Assembly: GCA_964626885.1 (NCBI GenBank)
Contig: CAZVJA010000001.1
Location: forward strand, 25,158 to 89,157
From: CAZVJA01 sp964626885
Lineage (GTDB): Bacteria > Planctomycetota > Planctomycetia > Planctomycetales > Planctomycetaceae
Direction of reading: 5' to 3'
Length of the DNA: 64,000 bases
Of the stretch, positions 1 through 8,624 are shown one piece after another. The notes under the pieces were generated by a model. That model made no database searches and was not told the DNA's origin. It saw only the letters and a list, made by a program, of their open reading frames with translations. Each line of letters starts with the position of its first letter. Within the stretch, counting starts at the first letter, position 1. The translations under genes were made by a program, and so were the position numbers.

Positions 1-1091
1 TCCCGGACGAGCGCGGCCGCCCCCTGGTCCGTCTTCTGGCAGTTGCCCCGATGGTTGCCGATGACGTCGCTATGCGCATCCCAACCCTCGTTGTAAATGT
101 TGATGAACCGCACGCCGCGCTCGACCATTCGCCGCGCCAGCAGGCATGCCCGGGCGAACGACGGCTTCTCGGGATCGACGCCGTACATCTCCAGCGTTTC
201 TTTTGACTCGCTCTTGAGATCCATTAACTCGGGCGCGGAGGTTTGCAAACGGCTCGCCATTTCGTACGAAGCGATCCGCGTCGCAATTTCGGGATCGCCG
301 ACGACACCAAGACGGCGACGATTCAAGTCCCCCACGAGGTCCAGCGTGTCGCGCTGCGTCCCCTCATCGATCCCGGCCGGGCGGCCGACGTTCAGAATCG
401 GGTCTCCCTGGTTGCGCAGCCGCACACCGTTGTACACGGTCGGCAGGAACCCGCTCGACCAGTTGGCTGCTCCGCCGCTGATCCCCGCACCGGTCGACAT
501 CACCACGAATGCAGGCAAATCGTTTGTCTCGGCTCCCAACCCGTACAACACCCAAGCGCCGAGGCTGGGACGACCGGGCTGCGAGAAGCCGGTGTTGAGG
601 AAAATCTGCGCCGGGGCATGATTGAACTGATCGGTGCGGATCGAGCGGATCAGGCAGACATCGTCAATGATGCTTCCCAGGTGCGGCAAGACCTCGGCCA
701 ACAGCGTGCCGTTGGAACCATAGGGCTTGAACTTGAACTGCGGGCCAAGCGCGGCGGCATCGGAACGAATGAACGCGTACCGTTGGCCGCCGATGATTTC
801 CGGCGGAATCGGCCGGCCTTGGTACTCCGCCAGCTTCGGCTTGTAATCGAACAGATCGAGGTGACTCGGCGCCCCCGCCATAAAGAGGTGTATCACCGCG
901 CGGGCTTTCGGCGCGAAGTGCGCGGCTTTCGGGGCCATTGGCCCGGCGCCGGAAACTGTCGCGGCGGAGGCCCCACCACGGAGCGCGTCGGTCAACAGCG
1001 ATGCCAGCGCAATCTTCCCGACGCCGACTCCGCACTCCTTGAAGAAGTGCCGGCGCGTCACTGCGAGCGGATTGAAGGGACTGTTGGGCAT
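1..1091 (-). CDS. DUF1501 domain protein, C-terminus cut by window edge
   Basis: The minus strand is open from an ATG at 1091 to the window's left edge, about 363 codons. The N-terminus has a twin-arginine-type leader (TRRHFFKE, then a hydrophobic stretch), followed by the DUF1501 signature features: AVIHLFMAGAPSHLDLFDYKP near residues 65-85 and, later, ARRMVERGVRFINIYNEGWD. DUF1501 belongs to the alkaline-phosphatase-like/sulfatase fold, and members are exported; the substrate is unknown. It lies 15 bp downstream of the DUF1549/DUF1553 gene, the standard planctomycete pairing, so the two are probably one operon. The missing C-terminus lies outside the window. Family call is firm; biochemical role is not known. 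Confidence 0.9.
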   Translation of the reverse strand, partial: MPNSPFNPLAVTRRHFFKECGVGVGKIALASLLTDALRGGASAATVSGAGPMAPKAAHFAPKARAVIHLFMAGAPSHLDLFDYKPKLAEYQGRPIPPEIIGGQRYAFIRSDAAALGPQFKFKPYGSNGTLLAEVLPHLGSIIDDVCLIRSIRTDQFNHAPAQIFLNTGFSQPGRPSLGAWVLYGLGAETNDLPAFVVMSTGAGISGGAANWSSGFLPTVYNGVRLRNQGDPILNVGRPAGIDEGTQRDTLDLVGDLNRRRLGVVGDPEIATRIASYEMASRLQTSAPELMDLKSESKETLEMYGVDPEKPSFARACLLARRMVERGVRFINIYNEGWDAHSDVIGNHRGNCQKTDQGAAALVR

Positions 1092-1106
1092 GATAGACAA
1101 CTCGTA

Positions 1107-4100
1107 TTACTCTTTGGTGATGGCTTCGTCGAGATTGAACACCGCTCGCGCGAGGAGGGTCCACGCCGCCAGTTCCGCACGGTCGACTCCCGCAGGAGGT
1201 GGGCCATCGGCTTCCGGCACAAGTGGTCCCCAGCTATCGGGGGAGGATTTCAGCTTCTCTCGCTGTCTGCGAACAAAATCCACGAGCCGACTCAACTCTT
1301 CCGGCGCCGGGGGCCTCGCCAGACAATTGCGGAACATCCTCATCGCCCGGGCTTCATCGGTTGGTTCCGCGGTTTGCAGGACCGAGCGCGCCAGCCAGCG
1401 GGATGTTTCGACGAACACCTCGTCATTGAGCGCGGTCAATGCCTGGAGTGGAGTGTTGGAAATCTCTCGCCGTGCGATACAAACCTCGCCGGTCGGTCCG
1501 TCGAATGTCGCGAACATCGCGTATGGCGCGCTCCGTTTGGAAAATGTATACAACCCCCGACGGTAACGGTCCGCTCCTTGGCTCACGGTCCACGACAACG
1601 CACCGTAGGTTCCCTCCGATGTGACGCCGGCCGGCTGTGGCGGGAATACGCTCGGGCCGCCCAAACGGGATGCGAGCAAACCACTCTCGCGAAGTGCGGC
1701 GTCGCGAACCATTTCGGCATCCAGCCGCACCCGCGGAAACCGTGACAGCCATTTGCCGTCCGGATCTTTCTGCAGTGCCTCGGGGGAGACATATGACGAC
1801 TGCCGATAAGTTGCGCTTGTCACGATCAGGCGGTGCATCTGTTTCATCGACCAGCCGCGGTTCATGAACTCGACCGCCAGCCAATCGAGCAGGTCGGAAT
1901 GCGTCGGGGATTCACCCTGGTAGCCGAAATCTTCCGTCGTGCGCACGATTCCGCGTCCGAAGATCGTCCCCCATTGCCGGTTCATGGTCACGCGGGCGAC
2001 GAGCGGGTTGTCTCGACTGACGAGCCAGCGGGCAAACTCCAGGCGGTTCTGCGGCAATGTATTCGGTGCGGGGAACATCGGAAGCAGGCCGGGCTCAACC
2101 CGGTCCTTCGGCTGCAAAAACTCCCCGCGCTTGTGGATGAAAGTCGGCCGCGGGTTCGTCGCCGGCCGTTCTTGCATCACCAGCGTGGTCGGCATGGCCG
2201 GAAGCGACTTTTGCAGTTTTTCGATCTCTTTGCGCGCTTCCGCAAGTTCGGGCGCGGTTTCCGCGAAGTACTTCCGCAGCACCTCGGTTTGCCCAGCTGT
2301 TCGTTGATCGGAGGGAATGAGAAGTAAATCATCGGTCGTGCGGGGAGCCACCTTCTCTCCCTCCGCAAACGGCTTGTCGCTGACCGAAATGCGGAATCGC
2401 CCCAAACCGGCGGAGTAATAACGTTCGAAGAGCAGTGAGAGCTTGAGCGACTTCGCCCCTTGAATGGGCTCGCGAAGAGTGAACACGGCCGAGTGCTCGT
2501 GCCCCTGCCCGCCGTTGATCGACCAGCCGGTTTGCTGATTGCCGTCGATCGCAGTGGCCGCGGTGTTGTTGCCGTTGGCATACGATTGCGCGGCGGACGC
2601 CATCGGCAGCTTGTTCCCGTCCGCCAGAATAGTAACTTCGCTCAGGAAAAAGTCGCCGAACGGTCCTTCGTAATAGACACGTCCGGGACCGTGATTCGGC
2701 AGGCGATCGTCGGGGATGGCGTCGATTCGCAGAGCCGTGATTCTCTCCGGTACGTTTTCGAAGGCCAATTCGTAACGATCACTTTTCGATTGGTCGCCGC
2801 TGGCGAACACAGAACCGTCATCGAGAACCGTCAGCAGCGGCAAGTTGCTCGCGGCCGACGCGGGACGCAAATTGGTCCACGCGATCGACTGCGCATGTCG
2901 CTGGGCAAGCCATTCCTGGAACTTTTTCTCGAACTCCTGCTCGGCCGTCGTGGCGGCTTCGTGGGGGAATTTGGATGGAAGCGCCGCGGTAAGGGCCGCG
3001 ATCTGCTGTTCTATCTGCTGTCGTTGGCGTTCGACTTCCGCGTCCGGCACGTCGATCGTCGGCTCATTCGCGTTGTTGAGAAACGCCATCGTCCGGTAAA
3101 AGTCTCGCTGTGGAATCGGGTCGAATTTGTGCGTGTGGCATTGCACGCAACCCATCGTCAGCCCTATCCAGACCGTGCCGGTCGTGTTCACGCGATCGAC
3201 CATCGCGTAGAAACGAAACTCCAGCGGGTCGATTCCCCCCTCCTCGTTGAGCAGCGTGTTTCGGTGGAATCCCGTGGCGATCCGCTCGGCGAGCCCCGCT
3301 TTGGGGAGCATATCGCCGGCCAGTTGGTCGATGGTGAATTCGTCGAACGGCTTGCCCGCGTTGATCGCGTTGATCACCCAGTCGCGGTACGGCCAAATGG
3401 ACCGCATGCGATCCTTCTCGTAGCCGTTGGTATCCGCGTAACGGGCGAGATCCAGCCAGCGGCGCGCCCATCGTTCCCCATAATAGGGGGACGCCAGCAA
3501 ACGATCGACAAGACGGTCGTACGCATCGGGCGCGTCGTCCGACACAAACGCGTCCACTTCTTCAGGCGTCGGAGGAAGGCCGATGAGATCGAGATACACG
3601 CGGCGGACCAGTGTGTGCTTGTCGGCGGGTGGATTCGGTGCCAGTCCATGCGCTTCCAGCCGCGCGAGGATGAAATAGTCGATGGCATTCCGCGGCCAGT
3701 CTTGTTGCGTGACATGGGGCAGCGGCGATTGCCGGGGAGGCTCGAACGCCCAGTGCTTTTCGTATGGAGCCCCCGCCGCGATCCAGTCGGCGAGAATCTT
3801 CTTCTGGTGTTCGCTCAGCGGTTTGTTCGCGGCCGCCGGGGGCATCTGCTCGTCGGGATCGTTAGACAAGATTCGCCGGATCAGCTCGCTGGCGTCGGGC
3901 TTTCCGGGAACGATGGTCGTCTTTCCCGAGCCGAGTTCTTTGGTCGCGGATTCGCGCTGGTCGAGCCGCAGGTCAGCCTCTCGCGCGTCTGCGTCGGGGC
4001 CGTGACATTTGAAACAGTGCCCGGAAAGGATCGGCCGGACGTCGCGGTTGAAGTTTGGAACATCGCCGGCAAGCGCCACGTGTGCTCTAACACCGAGACT

Positions 4101-4154
4101 CGACGGCGCAACGCAGAGTGCGACAAAAAAAATCATCCGATGCAGAACAGGCAT
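1107..4154 (-). CDS. PSCyt1-DUF1549-DUF1553 secreted cytochrome protein
   Basis: A 1015-residue exported protein with a signal peptide (MPVLHRMIFFVALCVAPSSL). A CxxCH haem site (C47-C50-H51, GHCFKCHGPD) marks the planctomycete cytochrome domain PSCyt1. DUF1549 follows, about 155-370, with a second CxxCH (C336-C339-H340). A discoidin-like beta-sandwich region is seen near 440-600, and DUF1553 fills the last 300 residues (NRLEFARWLVSRDNPLVARV, MNRQWGTIFGRG). I chose ATG 4154 over an upstream GTG at 4190 because the signal peptide starts there. It is the first gene of an operon with the DUF1501 gene. Proposed roles in polysaccharide use or electron transfer are inference from family context. Confidence 0.92.
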   Translation of the reverse strand: MPVLHRMIFFVALCVAPSSLGVRAHVALAGDVPNFNRDVRPILSGHCFKCHGPDADAREADLRLDQRESATKELGSGKTTIVPGKPDASELIRRILSNDPDEQMPPAAANKPLSEHQKKILADWIAAGAPYEKHWAFEPPRQSPLPHVTQQDWPRNAIDYFILARLEAHGLAPNPPADKHTLVRRVYLDLIGLPPTPEEVDAFVSDDAPDAYDRLVDRLLASPYYGERWARRWLDLARYADTNGYEKDRMRSIWPYRDWVINAINAGKPFDEFTIDQLAGDMLPKAGLAERIATGFHRNTLLNEEGGIDPLEFRFYAMVDRVNTTGTVWIGLTMGCVQCHTHKFDPIPQRDFYRTMAFLNNANEPTIDVPDAEVERQRQQIEQQIAALTAALPSKFPHEAATTAEQEFEKKFQEWLAQRHAQSIAWTNLRPASAASNLPLLTVLDDGSVFASGDQSKSDRYELAFENVPERITALRIDAIPDDRLPNHGPGRVYYEGPFGDFFLSEVTILADGNKLPMASAAQSYANGNNTAATAIDGNQQTGWSINGGQGHEHSAVFTLREPIQGAKSLKLSLLFERYYSAGLGRFRISVSDKPFAEGEKVAPRTTDDLLLIPSDQRTAGQTEVLRKYFAETAPELAEARKEIEKLQKSLPAMPTTLVMQERPATNPRPTFIHKRGEFLQPKDRVEPGLLPMFPAPNTLPQNRLEFARWLVSRDNPLVARVTMNRQWGTIFGRGIVRTTEDFGYQGESPTHSDLLDWLAVEFMNRGWSMKQMHRLIVTSATYRQSSYVSPEALQKDPDGKWLSRFPRVRLDAEMVRDAALRESGLLASRLGGPSVFPPQPAGVTSEGTYGALSWTVSQGADRYRRGLYTFSKRSAPYAMFATFDGPTGEVCIARREISNTPLQALTALNDEVFVETSRWLARSVLQTAEPTDEARAMRMFRNCLARPPAPEELSRLVDFVRRQREKLKSSPDSWGPLVPEADGPPPAGVDRAELAAWTLLARAVFNLDEAITKE

Positions 4155-4251
4155 GATGTCGTCACGCTGGTAACGAGAATCGTTCGGCACGGCCCGATGG
4201 GGGGGATTCCATCCAAGGAATCGCGGACCTGCGCGGGGTCTCCAAGATGGA

Positions 4252-4280
4252 ATTATACCCTATTTTAGACGTCCCCCGGA
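4252..4280 (-). promoter_or_regulatory. Candidate -10 box for the DUF1549-DUF1501 operon
   Basis: On the minus strand a perfect TATAAT lies at 4257-4252, about 100 bp upstream of ATG 4154. The hexamer 17 bp further upstream (TCCGGG) is a poor -35, so this is a weak promoter call made by eye. Confidence 0.3.
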
Positions 4281-4364
4281 GGGATCGTCGAGAAAAGTCG
4301 GCCATTCCCGCGGCAATTCCACGAAACCGGCTCCGACCCAGCGTTGCATGAGAGTCACCGGTTC

Positions 4365-4898
4365 TCAAAGAAACGCATCGATGGCGACCAGAACTAGAAT
4401 CAAGGCCCCCGCCAGCAACTTTCCCACCGTCCCGAGCAGCCGACCGATCACCGCCCCTCTTCCAACAGCCATGCTCCGTGCCGTATCACTCCCCTTCCAA
4501 CTCTCGCCCAGATAAGCGCCGGCGAATGCTCCCGCCGCACCCCCTCCCAATGCACCGATGATGGGACCGACGACCGGAATGGGGATGCTGACAAACGCAC
4601 CCGCGATGCTCCCGACCATCGTTCCCCCCAAAGCGAGCAACATCGCTCGACGGCTGGCTCCCTCCTTTTTCGCCCCGGCAGCTCCGGCGAAGAGTTCCAG
4701 GATTTCTCCCACCACCGCCAGTCCGAGCGCAACACCCACCGTGATCCAACTGAATCCGCGACCATCTTCGGCGGGCAACAGCCACGCAAAGAGCGCCGCG
4801 AGCGCCACCATGACCCAGTTGCCCGGAAAGGCAAAGAGCGTGACAAGCCAGGCGGCCGCGAGTAACAACAACAGCAGTGAAACCCAAACGTAGTACAT
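4365..4898 (-). CDS. DUF456 family integral membrane protein
   Basis: About 177 residues, mostly hydrophobic. An N-terminal membrane segment (YYVWVSLLLLLLAAAWLVTL) is followed by FPGNWVMV, the conserved start of DUF456. Glycine-rich membrane segments follow, including VVGEILELFAGAAGAKKEG and the tandem GAxxG helices GSIAGAFVSIPIPVVGPIIG. The function of the family is unknown. ATG 4898 is taken as the start; an in-frame TTG at 4922 would add eight residues and neither has a strong ribosome binding site. It is a single gene, head-to-head with the LURP-one-like gene on the plus strand. Confidence 0.85.
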   Translation of the reverse strand: MYYVWVSLLLLLLAAAWLVTLFAFPGNWVMVALAALFAWLLPAEDGRGFSWITVGVALGLAVVGEILELFAGAAGAKKEGASRRAMLLALGGTMVGSIAGAFVSIPIPVVGPIIGALGGGAAGAFAGAYLGESWKGSDTARSMAVGRGAVIGRLLGTVGKLLAGALILVLVAIDAFL

Positions 4899-5054
4899 CG
4901 AGGAAACCCGCAACGGCGGCAACTGTTCCGCGGGAATTAGGAATGAATCGGCGACAGCTTGTTGATATCATCCATCGCACAGCCCCAAAAGGAAAGCAGC
5001 AACTGGAAACCGCCGCTGCTTCACCCGATTCCATCAATCCGTGCGAGGTGCGTC

Positions 5055-5618
5055 TTGGAAGGGACAACATTCACCATCCGCCGCAAGGTCTTCACGCTGT
5101 TCGGCGCGAAGTTCCATGTTTACAACGCCGAAGGTGGGCTGATCGGCTTCTGTCAGCAGAAGGCGTTCAAGCTGAAGGAAGACATTCGGTTTTATTCCGA
5201 CGAGACGATGTCGGAGGAGCGTCTTGTCATCAAGGCCCGTTCGATCATCGACTTCAGCGCGGCGTATGACGTCGTCGACGGACGAACGCAGGAGCCGGTC
5301 GGGGTCTTGCAGCGAAAGGGATTCGAGTCCATGTTTCGCGACGAGTGGACGATGACGGACGATCAAGGAGATCTGGTCGGCTCGGTTCGGGAGGACAGCG
5401 CCTTCATGGCCTTTGTGCGGCGAGTTTTCAACAACCTGATTCCGCAGACGTTCCATCTGACCGATCCCGCCGGGACCATGCTCGCCGAATTCAAGACGCA
5501 CTTTAATCCGTTCATCCATCGCATGACGGTGACCATCGCACCGGATCCCCCTTGCAATCCGTTGTTGATCATTGCCGCAGGAATTCTGCTGGTGGCGATT
5601 GAGGGACGGAAAAATTGA
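5055..5618 (+). CDS. LURP-one-related (Tubby-like fold) protein
   Basis: About 187 residues. The pattern of short beta strands (TTFTIRRKVFTLFGAKFHVY, then GLIGFCQQKAFKLKEDIRFY, then VGVLQRKG) fits the LURP-one-related/scramblase-like fold. The C-terminus has a hydrophobic helix (NPLLIIAAGILLVAIEG) that packs in the barrel in this superfamily. The frame has no ATG before residue 60 of the domain. TTG 5055 is chosen because GAGGTG lies 6 nt upstream; TTG 4959 would add 32 residues that look unrelated to the family. The methyltransferase start overlaps this stop. The cellular role is unknown. Confidence 0.75.
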   Translation: MEGTTFTIRRKVFTLFGAKFHVYNAEGGLIGFCQQKAFKLKEDIRFYSDETMSEERLVIKARSIIDFSAAYDVVDGRTQEPVGVLQRKGFESMFRDEWTMTDDQGDLVGSVREDSAFMAFVRRVFNNLIPQTFHLTDPAGTMLAEFKTHFNPFIHRMTVTIAPDPPCNPLLIIAAGILLVAIEGRKN

Positions 5619-6310
5619 GTACTCTGCCGGAAATCCCCGGCGGGTGGAGCGTCCGTGAGATTCTCGTGGCGGGGAGACGCTTTCAGATAACGCTCCCCAC
5701 GTCACCGGATGCTTTTCTCGACGATCCCGCCGTGCGCGAGGCGAGCGAGCGCGACGATTACATGCCCTACTGGCCCTACTTGTGGCCGGCGTCGCTGCCG
5801 ATGGCGGAGGCGGTGGCGCGCGCAAACTGGCGTTCCGGCACCAAGGTGCTCGAAATCGGCGCGGGGATCGGGTTCGTCGGACTTGTCGCGTTGGCGTGCG
5901 GGTACGACGTCACGCTCACCGATTACCAACAAACGGCGGTTGATCTCGCGCTGTTCAACGCGCGGCAAAACGGCTTTGCCGCGGCGCGGGGAGAAGTGCT
6001 TGACTGGCGTGAGCCGCCGGAGCAACAGTACCAGGTGATACTCGGCTGCGACGTACTTTACGAACTTCGCAACCACGCGCCGATTCTCGGCCTGCTCGAT
6101 CGCATGCTTGCTCCGGGAGGAATCGCCTGGTTTGGCGACGCGGGACGACAGCATGCCGCCGCCTTCATCCGCGACGTCCCGACGGCGCGTTACTCAGTCA
6201 CGCTACGCGATGAAACGGGAGCATTGCTCAAGGAGCCGCGCGTGGGAAAGTTCCAGCTGATCACGCTGGAGAAAGCGGATTCACCTGCGGGTCGAGCCAG
6301 TCAAGAATAG
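5615..6310 (+). CDS. Class I SAM-dependent methyltransferase (METTL/Nnt1-like)
   Basis: 231 residues from a TTG start that overlaps the stop of the preceding gene, implying translational coupling. PYWPYLWPAS (51-60) is typical of the lysine-methyltransferase-like METTL16-type family, motif I is VLEIGAGIGFVG (78-89), the acidic end of strand 2 is LTDYQQ, and motif IV is ILGCDVLYEL. It should bind S-adenosylmethionine and methylate a protein or small molecule; the acceptor cannot be read from sequence. Its 3' end overlaps the convergent hydrolase gene by 50 bp, so each C-terminus is antisense to the other. Confidence 0.85.
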   Translation: MSTLPEIPGGWSVREILVAGRRFQITLPTSPDAFLDDPAVREASERDDYMPYWPYLWPASLPMAEAVARANWRSGTKVLEIGAGIGFVGLVALACGYDVTLTDYQQTAVDLALFNARQNGFAAARGEVLDWREPPEQQYQVILGCDVLYELRNHAPILGLLDRMLAPGGIAWFGDAGRQHAAAFIRDVPTARYSVTLRDETGALLKEPRVGKFQLITLEKADSPAGRASQE

Positions 6311-7160
6311 CCGTGATTGTCTCGGGCCAGTCGGGCTCGTTGAGTAGTTCGTGGTAATGCTCCGGAAAGAGGCGGAACGACTTGACGGCGCTGGCCACCT
6401 GCTCCAGCCAGGGGGAAGCCATCTCGGGATCGACGATGCGATCCTGCCCCGCTTGCAGCACGAACATCGGGCAGCGGATGCGCGTTGCGTCGGCCCAGAC
6501 CGACTTGAGCGCCGACTGCATCGCGAAATACCAGCCGGCCGTGACCGAACGGTTGTTGTACGGGTCTTTGGCTCGCTGTTCCAGGACTTCCGCGTTTCGT
6601 GTGGTAAAGCCGTGCTCGACGCGCGATCGGAAACGGGTCTGAGGATACACCAGCGACATCGCCTTCCCAATCGCGATCGTGAATGGGGAAATCTCCACTT
6701 TGATTCCCAAGAGAGGCGAAGTCAGGACCGCGGCCGCGACGCAATCGGGATCTTCCTGCAACAATCTCGCCGTGACCAAGCCTCCCATGCTGTGCGCGAG
6801 AACGGCGGTCGCTTGTGGGCGGCATTCAAAATGTGCCCGCACCGCCTGAAGATCCTCGACGTACTGCCCGAAGCTATCGACGTGCGTAACAATCCCGCCC
6901 GATCGCCCGTGCCCTCGCAAATCGGAAACGACGACGTTCCACCCGCGCGAGACGGCACGCTCGGCGACATGCTCATAACGTTCGCCATGTTCCGACATGC
7001 CATGCACGATGAGCAGAGTTCGCGATGCACCGCCAACTTCATAATGACGCACGAACAGCTCGGTCTTGTCTCCCGCCGTGACATACTTCTCTCGGTAGTG
7101 ACCGAACCGGGTCGGTTCGTCACGCAATGGAAGTCGTTCGGGCGGTATCGCGCGAATCAT
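6261..7160 (-). CDS. Alpha/beta hydrolase, monoacylglycerol-lipase-like
   Basis: 299 residues. It shows the S33/monoacylglycerol lipase plan: oxyanion-hole HG (VHGMSEHGERYEHVAE, from 52), the turn SDLRGHGRSGG (79-89), nucleophile elbow AHSMGG with Ser124, acid GQDRIVDP and the C-terminal histidine in FPEHYHELLNE, a stretch very typical of this family. No signal peptide, so cytoplasmic. ATG 7160 overlaps the TGA of the upstream tlpA-like gene (ATGA), so the two are translationally coupled. Lipid ester hydrolysis is inferred from the family; the substrate is unproven. Confidence 0.9.
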   Translation of the reverse strand: MIRAIPPERLPLRDEPTRFGHYREKYVTAGDKTELFVRHYEVGGASRTLLIVHGMSEHGERYEHVAERAVSRGWNVVVSDLRGHGRSGGIVTHVDSFGQYVEDLQAVRAHFECRPQATAVLAHSMGGLVTARLLQEDPDCVAAAVLTSPLLGIKVEISPFTIAIGKAMSLVYPQTRFRSRVEHGFTTRNAEVLEQRAKDPYNNRSVTAGWYFAMQSALKSVWADATRIRCPMFVLQAGQDRIVDPEMASPWLEQVASAVKSFRLFPEHYHELLNEPDWPETITAILDWLDPQVNPLSPA

Positions 7161-8233
7161 GGTGTGGCGGAACCTTTGGGAGAAGCTGCCGCGCCTCCGA
7201 GCAGTCGCTCGACGGCTTGGCGTAAATCGCGTCCTTGCAAATCGACCCCAACCAGCTTCCCTTGCTGATCGAGCAAATAGGTCGAGGGAATCTTCGCGGC
7301 TTCGTAGCGACGACGAGTGGCGTCGTGGTCCGACGATGACAAAGCCAACCGCCACGACAACTTCGTCTGTTTCTGGAATTCCTCGACGGTGGCGCGGTCT
7401 TCATCGAGCGAGATGCCGATGATTTCAAACCCCCGCGGGTTAAAATCGGCATGCAACTTCTTCAACGACGGAAACTCGATGATGCACGGCGGACAATTCG
7501 TCCCCCAAAAATCGACCAGCACTACTTTGCCGGCGAGTTCCGTCGGCGCGACTTTTTTCCCGTCGAGATCCTCGACACTGATTTCCGGAGCGGGTTTCCG
7601 TGCAAGCTCCAGCTTGCGGATGCGGTTGTCGGCAAATTCCCGTACGGCAGGGTTGAGGAATAGCCCGGTTGAGAGCTTGTCGTACACATCGCGCGCCGTG
7701 GCATAATCCCCCGCGAGCTGCGCCTGGGTAGACAACCCCACCGCCAGATCGATGGTGTCATTGGGCATGCGAATCCGAGAGGTCTTCAAATGCGCTTCAT
7801 AGACTGCCATCGCCTCGGGCAGCTTGCCGGTGCGCGCCAGCCCAATGCACTTGACGAGCTGTGCCAGAGTCCGCGAGGGATGGTTGTCGCCGGTTCGCTG
7901 AAGATAGGCGTCCGCCGCGGCGAGGACGTCCGGTTCGCGTCCATGTGTGCGGACAGTCTCGAACAGCCAGCGGTAGGCGAGTTCGGCATCGTCCGCTTCG
8001 GGGTGTTCCGCGACATAGGCTGCCACAAGCGAAATCGTCCCTTTCGCCTGCTCCTCGATGATAGCTGAGAACGTCTTGGGAGCCTCAACGGCGGATTTCG
8101 GATCGGCGGCGACGAGAACCGATGACACGGACCCGCCAGCCAGCAAGACCATCGCCGTGAGAACAGTCATTCCCGACGGCAGCCATCGTTCGGGTATCGT
8201 TGTTCCACGGAAGCGCCGCAACGGGTGCCGCAT
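7157..8233 (-). CDS. TlpA/ResA-type thioredoxin-fold protein with helical N-domain
   Basis: 358 residues. A long N-terminal leader ending near VSSVLVAAD suggests export. Residues 45-190 look like alpha-helical TPR-type repeats (YRWLFETVRTHG, AYLQRTGDNHPSRTLAQLVK). The C-terminal domain is a redoxin with VDFWGTNCPPCIIEFPSLKK; the active-site CPPC is at 247-250. Such proteins reduce disulfides outside the cytoplasm, for example in cytochrome c maturation, which would suit a cell that makes many c-type cytochromes. GGGAG precedes the ATG. It heads a two-gene operon with the hydrolase, behind the promoter at 8339-8366. Confidence 0.88.
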   Translation of the reverse strand: MRHPLRRFRGTTIPERWLPSGMTVLTAMVLLAGGSVSSVLVAADPKSAVEAPKTFSAIIEEQAKGTISLVAAYVAEHPEADDAELAYRWLFETVRTHGREPDVLAAADAYLQRTGDNHPSRTLAQLVKCIGLARTGKLPEAMAVYEAHLKTSRIRMPNDTIDLAVGLSTQAQLAGDYATARDVYDKLSTGLFLNPAVREFADNRIRKLELARKPAPEISVEDLDGKKVAPTELAGKVVLVDFWGTNCPPCIIEFPSLKKLHADFNPRGFEIIGISLDEDRATVEEFQKQTKLSWRLALSSSDHDATRRRYEAAKIPSTYLLDQQGKLVGVDLQGRDLRQAVERLLGGAAASPKGSATP

Positions 8234-8338
8234 GTTGTACTCCCAGGATGTTTATTGGAGGAGGCGGCCTGGAAAGCCGGTTGGCGACCCCGGTCGCCCG
8301 ACGGCTAACGACGTTCCTCCTGAAGCAAACCCTTAACG

Positions 8339-8366
8339 ATTCTATGCCTCAGGCAGACTGCGTCAA
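8339..8366 (-). promoter_or_regulatory. Sigma-70-like promoter for the tlpA-like operon
   Basis: Read on the minus strand: TTGACG (8366-8361), 16 bp spacer, TAGAAT (8344-8339). It lies about 105 bp upstream of ATG 8233 and points the right way. Called by eye. Confidence 0.5.
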
Positions 8367-8515
8367 ACAACATGTTCCCTACTCTTTTTATCGAGTTTAC
8401 AACACGGCGGCTTGAAGAACTTGGGATGAAGACCCCCGAATTTTGCCTCACGACAGCCTGGCGCCTAACTCAAAGCGCCGTTGTCGGATAGGGCTGTATG
8501 GCGGCCAAGATGTGA

Positions 8516-8544
8516 TTGCGGCCGTCTGTACGTTCGGTTAGAGT
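8516..8544 (+). promoter_or_regulatory. Sigma-70-like promoter for the VWA gene pair
   Basis: TTGCGG (8516-8521), exact 17 bp spacer, TAGAGT (8539-8544), giving an expected transcript start near 8551 and a 70-75 nt leader before GTG 8625. The rest of the 390 bp divergent gap (8234-8624) holds only this promoter and the opposite one; I see no other gene or RNA there. Confidence 0.45.
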
Positions 8545-8624
8545 GACGGGCAGAGTCGACTTCATGAAATTCGAGCAATTTCCGTCCGGGCCGAACCGGA
8601 AATCCTCGGCAAAAGGAGCAGCAG

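Noticed and set aside
243..1745. 500-codon plus-strand open frame
   Set aside because: It is antisense to the DUF1501 and DUF1549 genes; its translation is Arg/Gly/His-rich with no domain, typical of a GC-rich shadow frame.
2460..4268. 602-codon plus-strand open frame
   Set aside because: Shadow of the DUF1549/DUF1553 gene, whose motifs and signal peptide are clear on the other strand.
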